From assembly GCA_001599595.1 (NCBI GenBank), contig BCHH01000002.1, positions 4,750,055 through 4,814,054 on the forward strand: DNA of 64,000 nucleotides, read 5' to 3'. Positions within the stretch are counted from its first letter, which is position 1. Every line of letters begins with the position of its first letter. The position numbers and the translations under genes are program-made. This DNA is from Beverwykella pulmonaria. Taxonomy: Eukaryota; Ascomycota; Dothideomycetes; Pleosporales; Melanommataceae. Under the pieces are notes generated by a model. The model saw only the letters and a program-made list of their open reading frames with translations, was not told the origin of the DNA and did not search any database. Shown here piece by piece: positions 55,468-64,000 of this stretch.

Positions 55468-56176
55468 TAACAGAGCAACTAAGATAGGTGTATTCTCTGC
55501 CCTTAAGCTTAGCCTAAGGGCTCTGCAGCAGCAACTCTATTGCTATCTTAATGTCTACTATAGTAACAAACGTCTTAGCAACCTCCTCTAGTGTATCCCT
55601 TGCCTTCCTGCTCCTATTTATAAGCACGCTGTATTGCTAGGCAACAATATAATTAGTCTCTTGCACTGGCGAGGATGACAAAACATACTCTGGCGCAGGA
55701 CATTTAGGTGTAGCCTCTCACGTGAGATCTACCTTGCTAAGAGCATCGCCAAATTGCAGAAAAGGCAGTGATAACAGTGGAGCAGACAAGCCAGATGGGC
55801 CCTCCTCTAAGGGCCTACGCCAGCTGACCTGCAGTGTAGATTTCTAGGCTAGTGCCCGCTTCTTGGCCAGTGCCTTCTTCTTGGCCAGTGCCTTCTTTGC
55901 TAGTGCTAGTGCTAGCACCTTCTTTAGAGTAGGAGCCTTTGCAGAACGCGTTGATTTGGCCAGTGGAGCTTTATTAGCTGGCGCGGCAGCAGCCTTACGT
56001 TTGGCCATATTACGCGTCAAAAACCGCGTTAAAAAAGTCGTTGATTTGAGCCAACTGCAACAACAAAAGTCAGCTTCATTTACTATCCTACTTAGGTAAC
56101 TTACAGCGCATTAAATGGGGATATTCACGTTGACATCCACTGATTCACTGGATTTGCGAGTTTCCCTGCAAAGGGG
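55468..56176. pseudogene. Right part of the Tc1-like element
   Basis: The plus frame continues the transposase for about 40 codons (to 55591) before stops. On the minus strand 56005-55600 an Ala/Lys-rich frame starts MAKRKAAAAPANKAPLAKST and repeats LAKKALAKKKALAKK, followed by a Pro/Ser-rich part with two stops. Whether this is a second, opposite-strand gene or a low-complexity shadow is unclear. Confidence 0.4.
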
Positions 56177-56233
56177 GCGGGTCGCGAAGAATTAAGCGAT
56201 GTCGCCAAGCATTACCCCGATTTTTGAATACAA
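56177..56233 (-). repeat. Right 57-bp TIR of the Tc1-like element
   Basis: Exact inverse of 46622-46678, followed by TA. Confidence 0.93.
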
Positions 56234-56519
56234 TAGATGTCCAGCGAGAACCCGGCGGAGAAATTTCACGACTCCCTGCAAGCTCGAAGGACATGATCCC
56301 CCTCCACAAGCACATCATTACACCCATCTCTATTTAGGAAAGAGAGATTCAACTATTTGGCGGGGTTGTCTTGCGTGACGGCCAATATGAACGACGCAAT
56401 TAATTTCCGGTACCAGCGCCGGGCGTGCGGGTTGGCGATGCAGGTACAAAGTCGGCCAGCAGTTCCTCGAAGAATGCACTTCACATCAATATTGCCCAGT
56501 ACTCATACTCACTGCGGCG

Positions 56520-59312
56520 ATGGCTCGTGATGTGCTTGGCGTCGTCGCTCTCATTGCACTCGCAGCTTCCGGCGCGTCCCAGCAATTTAGTGGTGCCAGC
56601 GATGCTGTCAAGGTTAAGTGGCTCGAAGGACCGGCAGAATACAACAACGGGGTCACGTTCGGTCTTCCTTGGGCTCGCGGCAAGCATCTTGCCAACGCAA
56701 CAACCTTTACAGCTTCGTCGGGCAGCGATGTTCCAGTACAGCTCCAGTCATGGATCACCGCATATTGGCCTGATGACTCCATCAAGTGGTCTGGACATGC
56801 CATTGCCGGATCTGAGACCTCTTATGACGAATACAAGATCACGGCGAGCGGTCCTGGAAACGCGACTTCATCCAAAATACGACGACAAGCGAATACAGTT
56901 GGCATCAAGATCAGCGACTCTTCAGATGAGCTTGTGGTGGACACCGGCAAGTTGATCGCAACTTTCCCCAAGTCAGGCAATGCTCTTGTGTCATCAATTA
57001 CAACCGCTAGCGGGAAGACGGTGGGAAAAAACGGGCGGCTCATCCTCCGATCCCAATCTGACGTCGCCGAAGACGATGAGAGCGAGCATGCATCTGGGGT
57101 TCAATACACCAACTTCGTCAGCAAGATTTACAACGCCACCATCTCAAAGGACAGCACCCTCCGCGCTTTAGTGACCGTCCAGGGTATACATCAAATTGAT
57201 GGAAACTCCGCTGGCAGCCATGTCGACTGGCTTCCATTCACCGTGCGCTTCTACTTATACGCCAATTCCGAAGCTATTCGAACCATCCATACTATTGTCT
57301 ATGACGGTGACTCCAAGACGGACTTCATCTCTGGCCTTGGAATCCGCTTCGATGTTCCCCTCGCTGGTGAAGAATTGTATAATCGTCATGTTCGGATCGC
57401 CGGAGTCGACGGTGGCCTGCTTCACGAGGCCGTTCAGGGCATTACGGGGCTGCGGAGAGATCCCGGCAAGGCAGTACGAAGCGCCCAATATAACGGCACA
57501 GTACTCCCAGATAAAAGCACATGGGACGCTCGTGTTGCAAATGGTCTTCAATGGATCCCATCATGGAACGATTACCGCCTGACCCAACTGTCGCCGGACG
57601 GCTTCAACATCAAGAAGCGAACCAAAGCTGGACAGAGCTGGGTGAAGATTCCAGGAGGGACTCGGGCAGGCGGTCTGGCATATCTAGGTGGCGCTACGAT
57701 TGGCGGTCTTGCTGTTAGCCTTCGTGATTTCTGGAAGAAGTATCCCACAGGTCTTGATGTTTCAAATGCCGCTATAGATGAGGGATCGATCACACTGTGG
57801 CTTTACAGCCCAGCAGCGGAGCCCATGGATATTCGGCCTTACCACGATGGACTGGGAGAGGATACTTATACAAAACAGCTTGCTGCCCTGGAGATCACCT
57901 ACGAGGACTATGAAGGTGGTTACAACACTCCTTATGGTGTCGGTCGAACTAACGAGATTTTCATCTACGGTTTTGACAGTACACCCTCTGCAGACAAGCT
58001 CTCAGCCTTGACAAAGCAGACCAACGAGCCCCCAGTCCTTGTCGCAGGTCCAGAATACCTGCACAGTACCGGTGCCCTTGGAACCTATTGGAACACTCGC
58101 AACGCCACATCAGGCTCTGCTGCCGCTTCTACGATCGAGTCTCACCTCGACTTTCTTATCGAATTTTACGAAAAGCAGATTGAGCAGCGTCGATTCTACG
58201 GCTTCTGGGACCACGGCGACATCCAACACACTTACGATGAAGACCGACATACTTGGAGATACGACATCGGAGGCTACGCATGGGATAATTCTGAACTCTC
58301 TCCTGATCTATTCTTCTGGATCTTCTTTCTCCGCACTGGACGCGCCGATGTGTACCGGCTTGCCGAAGCGCAAGCCCGCCATGGCGGCGAAGTCGACTCT
58401 TATCATCTTGGCAATTTCACTGGACTAGGAACGCGGCATGGTGTCCAGCATTGGGGTGACAGCGCCAAACAAGTTCGCATTTCCACGCCCGTGTATAGGA
58501 AGACGTTTTTCTATCTCACTGGCGGCGATGAGCGAACTGGTGATCTCATCCATACCGTCCTTGAAGCTGAGAAAGCCTTCGTGCTCGTCGACGCACGGCG
58601 CAAAGTGCGAGATCCCGGCGTTGTATACACCCCAGATCCAACGGCGCTTTACCTCAACTTTGGTACCGACTGGTCCGGCGTCGCAGCCGCCTATCTCATC
58701 GAATGGGAACGTCATGGTCCCCGTTGGGAGGAAGCCCGTGACAAGCTCATCGAAACCACCAAGACGTACCCACTCCTCAAAAACGGCTTCGTGACCGGCG
58801 AAGCCCTCTACAACTCACTCACCGGTGCGTGGGCACCTCCGCCGACCGATCCCAATAACCTTGGTAACATCACTGTCTCGCACCTCTCTGCCGTCTTTGG
58901 TGTCGTTGAGACAATTGATGAGTTGATTGAGCACTACACCGATATCCCGCAGCCGTTTGTCGACGCTTGGCTCGACTACTGCTATTACTACGGCGCCGGG
59001 GCCGCGGAGCAGAAGGCGCGTTATGGCGCTTCTTTCGGCACCTTAAATCTGAAACAGGGCCACTCGAGGCTGACTGCGTATGTGGCGCACAAGAGAGGAA
59101 ATGCAACCCTAGCCGCGAGGGCGTGGAGCGAGTTCTTGAATGACAACAGCTCGGATGAGCTGAGTCCGAGTGATCCGTGGATAACGGAAAGGATTGACGG
59201 GAGTAAGGTGTTGACAGCAGTGGATGAGGCGACATGGATTAGTACGAATGCGGCGGCGTTGTATGGGGTGAGTGCGATTGAGAATTTGGCACTGATTGGG
59301 GGGCCAAAGTGA
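56520..59312 (+). CDS. Secreted rhamnogalacturonan exolyase-like protein (PcRGLX/YetA type, PL26-like)
   Basis: A single exon of 930 residues with signal peptide MARDVLGVVALIALAASGAS. The N-terminal half is beta-rich (VKWLEGPAEYNNGVTFGLPW, PDDSIKWSGHA, VDWLPFTVRFYLY) and the C-terminal half looks like an alpha/alpha toroid (FYGFWDHGDIQHTYDEDRH, GGYAWDNSELSPDLFFWIFF, GTRHGVQHWGDSAKQVRIS). This combination fits fungal proteins often labelled Tat pathway signal sequence domain protein, which include the Penicillium rhamnogalacturonan exolyase of family PL26. It would act on pectin backbone outside the cell; other acid-sugar substrates cannot be excluded. The coding sequence is more GC-rich than its surroundings and intact. 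The adjacent transposon ends 286 bp upstream. Confidence 0.75.
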   Translation: MARDVLGVVALIALAASGASQQFSGASDAVKVKWLEGPAEYNNGVTFGLPWARGKHLANATTFTASSGSDVPVQLQSWITAYWPDDSIKWSGHAIAGSETSYDEYKITASGPGNATSSKIRRQANTVGIKISDSSDELVVDTGKLIATFPKSGNALVSSITTASGKTVGKNGRLILRSQSDVAEDDESEHASGVQYTNFVSKIYNATISKDSTLRALVTVQGIHQIDGNSAGSHVDWLPFTVRFYLYANSEAIRTIHTIVYDGDSKTDFISGLGIRFDVPLAGEELYNRHVRIAGVDGGLLHEAVQGITGLRRDPGKAVRSAQYNGTVLPDKSTWDARVANGLQWIPSWNDYRLTQLSPDGFNIKKRTKAGQSWVKIPGGTRAGGLAYLGGATIGGLAVSLRDFWKKYPTGLDVSNAAIDEGSITLWLYSPAAEPMDIRPYHDGLGEDTYTKQLAALEITYEDYEGGYNTPYGVGRTNEIFIYGFDSTPSADKLSALTKQTNEPPVLVAGPEYLHSTGALGTYWNTRNATSGSAAASTIESHLDFLIEFYEKQIEQRRFYGFWDHGDIQHTYDEDRHTWRYDIGGYAWDNSELSPDLFFWIFFLRTGRADVYRLAEAQARHGGEVDSYHLGNFTGLGTRHGVQHWGDSAKQVRISTPVYRKTFFYLTGGDERTGDLIHTVLEAEKAFVLVDARRKVRDPGVVYTPDPTALYLNFGTDWSGVAAAYLIEWERHGPRWEEARDKLIETTKTYPLLKNGFVTGEALYNSLTGAWAPPPTDPNNLGNITVSHLSAVFGVVETIDELIEHYTDIPQPFVDAWLDYCYYYGAGAAEQKARYGASFGTLNLKQGHSRLTAYVAHKRGNATLAARAWSEFLNDNSSDELSPSDPWITERIDGSKVLTAVDEATWISTNAAALYGVSAIENLALIGGPK

Positions 59313-61819
59313 GGCAAGGCGAGGAGTGTATATTAATTAGACATAAAGTAAATAATGGAAAGAATAATGCTATTACATATAGATCACGGTTGTGAAGTAT
59401 TAGGATGAGATGTTGGCTTGATAAGATCCTACAAGGGCGCCTAGATAGGTGCCAGGGCCTGAAATGGAAAGTGTTCGTTATCTTGTCAAATTCGCATTTC
59501 AGCAACCGCCACAACTCACATCACTTTTTCACTCGTAGCCTTTTCACCCACATCGTTTTCACCAGGTATTTCAAGTTTCCACCTCGTCCATCTGCGCAAA
59601 GCTTGCTCTTGGCTAGTCAATACTCTTCTTGAAGAAGGCTTCTCCACAACATTTGTAATCTGCGACCTTTGCTATTAGCATATTGCATCTCGGACCCAAC
59701 CACCAGTTCTAGCGATGACTCCGTGTCAGTCTCTTCTCTAGTCCTTTTTCCCGGCTTACAAATTGCTGATACCTATTTCAGGTTGCCATGCCTTCCGAGG
59801 TCAATTTTCTGTTTCATTATTGGAGCTGCAAAGTTGCAATTGCCCCTTTACAAGGAGCCACTTACAAAGAAATCAAGCGTGATTGCCGAGCACTTGAACA
59901 TTGCTAAGATTTTTCCCCTGCTTCCCAAGAGCTTGAGACAAACCTTGCTGCCCTGAAGACGCTGCCCAAAGTATCATATTCCATAGCACCTCTTATGTGT
60001 CAGTTATCCCTTCCTTTGTCTGTAACATCTATGAAATGTGTATTCCTGTGAAGTTCTGGTTAAGCGCTTTCTTCGGGAACTCTCGTTCGATGTTAGCTAC
60101 TGCCCAGCTTAGAAATGACAGCGAGTCAATGTCACTACTCAGATTTTAGCCTTAACAAATCAGAAAATTGGGAAGATATTCGTAAACTCATTAGCTAATA
60201 GGGAATTACTCACGAGCCTACCCATCAGTATCCTACCTGTCGTCATCCCGAGCCTTTCCTCTTCTTTTCTCCATAAACTGTGGCCCATTCGCATTAGTTT
60301 TAACAAATATGATTTTCTTAACAACCTGTATGTTTTCATATAGATGAGCGTGGCAGATGAATTAGCCTAGCTCCACAAAGAATTCAGATAGCAAGTACTT
60401 CAAGGGGCAAGGGAAAGCCCAAAATAATCTTTGCCACTCCTCTGCTACATACCACTGAGCCTACTGCCCAACTTGCGAATAGCTGCATCAACGGCCTTGT
60501 CGCCGAGACCAACACCTTGACCATCAAAAGATCCACTTAGTCTCGCGCTCGCGCTCCTGTCCCCGCCATAGTTCCGTCAGCTCCCCACCTTTTTCCCACA
60601 AATCCGATTAGATATAACCCTATCATTTTCTTCAAACACGAGAACATGCTTTGTCTAAAAGTAGACATGGTATTCAACTCTTCACCAAGGGCTCATCAGT
60701 TTTATACATTGAAGACTTCTTGATTAAGAGATTCCGAACATTTCAAAATCATCAGTTCTTCTGAACTATTGAATAAAACATCACGTAATCCTTACATTCA
60801 TTCATATGCTTTCCAACATCCAAGCTTATTCCATCTTCGATTGAGGGGTACAACTGTTCTGGATTCCCTTAGACGCCCCCTGTGACGATTGAATCGTATG
60901 CTGTTATCAAGGAAAAATAAACATTTCGCTTCTAGGCTACCATTTTCGGAAGTACGTCCCTATGGCTAATTATCGAACTCTTTCTCCTTCTCCTTCTTCA
61001 TGATTCCACTCCACATATCACGTGTGGTTTTGACCAGATTGCGAGCCCTTATATGGCGTGCCTTCGTACCTTCGATAGAAAATTTGATTGCGCCTGAGCA
61101 CTCCCTCATCTGAGACCATGCGCTCCGCTCTACGACTCACGGCATCAACCTAAGTGGTGTGTATCTGCACCTCAAGCGTCTGGGCTGACTGTCTCATCCT
61201 CCGAACAATCTGGCGGGAAACCTAATCGTGAAGCTTGGTTTTAGCCAGATATTCAGTGGTAATTCTACGTGATTCGCTGCCTGGAGGCAAGGCGGAGTTA
61301 AGGGAGTGGTTGCTACGGTTTGGATTGGATGAGGTGAAAATATGGGACAAGGTGATCGAAGTCTGGTGTGGCGCTCATATAGAGGTCTTCAGGTAGATGC
61401 ATTCGTAGGGATGATGTTGAAGACCAGCTTGAGAGAGCCTTAAATCATGGACGCGCCAGTCTGTCAACGTCAATTTGTCGTTCTGCTAGACCCCTAAGAC
61501 CCTCTAAATTGGGACTAGTGCACCCGTCTTGTTTACTATCGCGCATTGTGAAAGCAATGAGAAGCAGCATTGAAAACTATCATGGAGCCGCAGTCGACTT
61601 TTATTTTTATTTTTTTTTGGGGGGGGACTGCTGCTTTTCTGTTCTTAAATTCAGTTCTATAGGAGGTACGGCTGATCTCAGACACCGAGAAGGAATGATC
61701 CCTCTATTTCCGTCTATTTCGTCTAGTTTAATCTATTCTATCACATCTACTCTAATTTTATGTAATACTTACGCTGTTAGCTATTAATCACCACAGATTT
61801 TCAGTGTGTGGGTCATCGT
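59313..61819. other. 2.5-kb intergenic stretch without a supported gene
   Basis: Short plus-strand frames near 59669-59956 and in the other register (MPSEVNFLFHYWSCKV at about 59788) have weak gene-like character with a possible GTGTCAG...TTTCAG intron, but stop soon after. A minus-strand segment near 61230-61010 (QIVRRMRQSAQTLEVQIHTT, AVSRRAERMVSDEG) may be a decayed coding exon of unknown type. Nothing is firm. Confidence 0.3.
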
Positions 61820-62983
61820 CTACGTCTCCGCCCAGCCAATTCGATATAGCTTATATCCCGTCTCGTCACCCCGGCCAACGCCCTTCTGCTTCTCCAGCCA
61901 CTCCTTCCCTAATATTTTTAACACCCTGCCATCGTCTCTCCTCGAACACCCATCGTCTAAGAATGCAGCTTCGACAGTATCTGCAATGCCTTCAAACTTG
62001 CCATGCTTACGGACGGTCACAATTAGCCAAAACACTCCGTCAGGCGCGAGTAGACGGGCGGCGCAGTCGCGTAGCAGTGTGGCATGTTCCGGGGCGTATA
62101 CTGCGTCTGCTGCCACTAGCATGCTAACTGGTCCAATTGAAGGAGCAGGGAAAGACCAATCGAGCAGCATTGCCTGAACAGGAGGGTTCGCGACGCACGG
62201 GAAATTGGCGGTGATGTTGAAGCGAAGATTTTCGAGGACGGCGGAATGGTAATCGGTTGCGATGATGGTCGGTGCCGCAGTCGAAACATGCGACTGCAGC
62301 AAAGCAATGGCCAGACTGACCAAGCCGGTGCCAGCGCCGAGCTCAATGATGGTCGACCCGGGCTGTAGCTTGTCAAGTTGGAAGCGCGCGGGCGCAGCGC
62401 ATATCAGTTCGGAGAAGATGATGGAGGCGCCCCAGCTCTGAAGTCCTACGTCGGTGTGATCGGTGCCGGAAAGCGGCGCGTCATTGAGCAGGACATGGAT
62501 GCTGCTCGGAGACAGGAACGACGTCGGAAAATTAAAGTTGCGCGTGATTGCTTCCGGAACAGCATCATTCCCTGGATCGGTGAATGAAGCGAGGAGGGAA
62601 GCGGCGTCGTCTAATATGCGTTCGCGGCTCTCTTCGTGGTTGAAGCACAGTTCATCTGCACGGGCGATCAGGCCCGTGAGCCAGCGCACAGCGTAGTCGC
62701 GTTCAAAATCATCTGCGCGTAGCGCTGCAAGCGCGTCATGCGGATCTGGGGACTTATTGTCGTCGTTTTCATCCTCCGAGGCGTATCCGGAGTCGACGGG
62801 CTTCGGCGCGATTGGAGCTTCCTTTGGGTGCTGCTGCAATATTACGGAGGGTAGGCGTAGTGGACAGTAGACAGTATGGAGATTGCGGAGTGCAGCATCG
62901 ATGCGATCTTCTGGCGAAGAGCGAAGCGAACGCAGAGGAGGGAGGCTGCTCGACGGCGGCTGCCAATGGCCCGGGTGGCTCAT
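61820..62983 (-). CDS. Methyltransferase_16-family SAM-dependent protein methyltransferase
   Basis: A single exon of 387 residues. The SAM-binding glycine loop IIELGAGTGLVSLAIALL follows GLQSWGASIIFSELI, the usual start of the Methyltransf_16 fold; ATDYHSAVLENLRFN is the acidic strand-2 region, and LLDWSFPAP and LVAADAVYAPEHATLL give the post-motif DAVY-like catalytic stretch. Relatives methylate lysines of translation factors and other proteins; the substrate here is unknown. The extended N-terminal 120 residues contain a conserved-looking DDFERDYAVRWLTGLIARA helix. No targeting signal. Confidence 0.82.
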   Translation of the reverse strand: MSHPGHWQPPSSSLPPLRSLRSSPEDRIDAALRNLHTVYCPLRLPSVILQQHPKEAPIAPKPVDSGYASEDENDDNKSPDPHDALAALRADDFERDYAVRWLTGLIARADELCFNHEESRERILDDAASLLASFTDPGNDAVPEAITRNFNFPTSFLSPSSIHVLLNDAPLSGTDHTDVGLQSWGASIIFSELICAAPARFQLDKLQPGSTIIELGAGTGLVSLAIALLQSHVSTAAPTIIATDYHSAVLENLRFNITANFPCVANPPVQAMLLDWSFPAPSIGPVSMLVAADAVYAPEHATLLRDCAARLLAPDGVFWLIVTVRKHGKFEGIADTVEAAFLDDGCSRRDDGRVLKILGKEWLEKQKGVGRGDETGYKLYRIGWAET

Positions 62984-64000
62984 TAGGGCCTCCGGTCGCG
63001 CTCGAGGATGTGGGACTAGAAAAGCGGAAAGAGTGTGGATAGAACGAGGGAACCGAAAATGCAGAAGGAAGAAAAAAGAGTTATAAGATTAGATAAGAAA
63101 CATGTACCTTAAATTAGAGTGTGCTGTGGGTCCACACATGTCTGAAGTTCACCGCCTGTCATCAGTCGTCGCCGCCCATCGTGGGCGTTATCGCAAAGCA
63201 CACTCGCTCAGATACCGAGCGCGGAGGATACGCTCATCCTTGTAGCGCATCGTCGAGGAGGAGACTTACATTTTGCGGATGAGATGCGTGTCGCGAAGAG
63301 CGCGTGAAAATCTCTGCATCGTGAATTCTAGACACTGGTGTTGCGATTCGCAACCGAGGCGCCTAACCTATCCAAGATTAGGGTATTGATATCTCCGTTC
63401 TGCTCCCAGTCAAGCGCCTGAGGTCTTACGGAGAGATAGCAGAGACTTCCTCAGAATTTCTATGTGACGACATGTCTGCATCCGGGTTAGAATATAGTCC
63501 TGTGGAAGACCGGCCTGATTCATCATTGTGCGCAAGCCTTTCAAACGAGCTTTTCTACGCCTGGTCTTCTTTGCAGCTCGGCGGCCACGTTCTTTCCAAC
63601 GGTGTTATCAAGGGTCGATGGACTTTCGCCTCCAGAAACGAGGGCAATTTCCACGGCAGAACCCAGATATCTCCCAAAATAGCTCACATTCCAGCCGACA
63701 TCTCTCTCTCTTCACAATATGCTCTCCTCATCCATATCTTCCTCGCAGTTATTCCATCCTTCACTTCCATATTAAGAAACACCTCCTTCAGAACACACTT
63801 TTCAAGCGAGTTTATATCGCGAATGCAAAGGAAAATGCGCATCCAACTGCTATCCGGAATGGATACATATTCTTGAGCCGGAAATCCTTCAGTGGCGCGG
63901 CGTGACAGGAGAGAAGTGCGATAAGATCATTCTCCGATATGTCTATGCAGCCTAAAAGCAGGCTTCTGAGACTTGAATACACATAATTCTGAGGTAGAAC
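62984..64000. other. Right flank, one unassigned open frame
   Basis: A plus-strand frame at 63472-63876 (134 codons, MSASGLEYSPVEDRPDSSLC) overlaps another open register and has no known motif. A stretch of AC/GT-poor promoter-like sequence lies just upstream of the methyltransferase start. No other feature seen before the window ends. Confidence 0.3.

Larger units (their letters stand above)
46622..56233 (+). mobile_element. Tc1/mariner-like element, interrupted by a copia element
   Basis: Perfect 57-bp inverted repeats (46622-46678 and 56177-56233, starting TTGTATTCAAAAATCGGGG) are flanked by TA on both sides (46620-46621 and 56234-56235). Without the nested copia insertion the element is about 1.6 kb, the usual Tc1 size. 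The repeats are identical although the coding part is full of stops. Confidence 0.88.

Noticed and set aside
55863..56099. Plus-strand Ala/Ser/Phe-rich open frame
   Set aside because: It is the mirror of the Ala/Lys-rich minus-strand frame and low complexity.
57255..59317. Several long minus-strand frames under the PL26-like gene
   Set aside because: They are antisense shadows of a GC-rich 930-codon gene and show no family motifs.

Overview
The window looks like a chromosome arm of a filamentous ascomycete (Pezizomycotina). Host genes have short introns (48-78 nt, GT-AG plus two GC-AG cases). Several families are typical of these fungi: a DUF3431 protein, a HeLo-like N-terminal domain, a class III chitinase, a rhamnogalacturonan-lyase-like enzyme and small secreted proteins. 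Old transposons carry nonsense codons of the kind left by repeat-induced C-to-T mutation. All family names come from reading motifs by eye; no database was searched.

Layout. 1-2.3 kb holds nothing firm. 2.4-4.5 kb is a membrane/DUF3431 gene. 4.6-6.2 kb is a LINE reverse-transcriptase relic split by a 1-kb DNA element (copy 1 of 3). 6.7-7.4 kb is a four-helix membrane protein gene with one stop. 8.5-10 kb is a tandem array running into the promoter of a small secreted protein gene. 12.96-22.29 kb is a single 9.3-kb mobile element with 18-bp terminal inverted repeats and an 8-bp target duplication. It carries a RecQ-like helicase (broken), a six-cysteine protein (intact) and a large opposite-strand protein resembling DUF6589 (broken). 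This is the most unusual object here. 23.1-34.4 kb is a host stretch: carboxylesterase, CHAP-domain hydrolase, HeLo-like protein divergent from a tandem-ubiquitin protein, and chitinase. 35-39 kb is relic-rich and contains copy 2 of the 1-kb element. 40.2-46.4 kb is a sulfur gene cluster: persulfide-dioxygenase-like enzyme, YeeE/YedE transporter and SulP sulfate permease. 46.6-56.2 kb is a nested stack: a Tc1/mariner element interrupted by a Ty1/copia element, itself interrupted by copy 3 of the 1-kb element and three solo LTRs. 56.5-59.3 kb is a PL26-like lyase and 61.8-63.0 kb a methyltransferase.

How the genes may work together. The sulfur genes form the clearest functional group: uptake of sulfate and of reduced sulfur next to oxidation of persulfide. 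The CHAP hydrolase, chitinase, carboxylesterase, lyase and small secreted proteins are all predicted to be exported and would act on cell walls or host/competitor material. The mobile elements account for roughly a third of the window, and their insertion order can be read from target duplications and interrupted codons.
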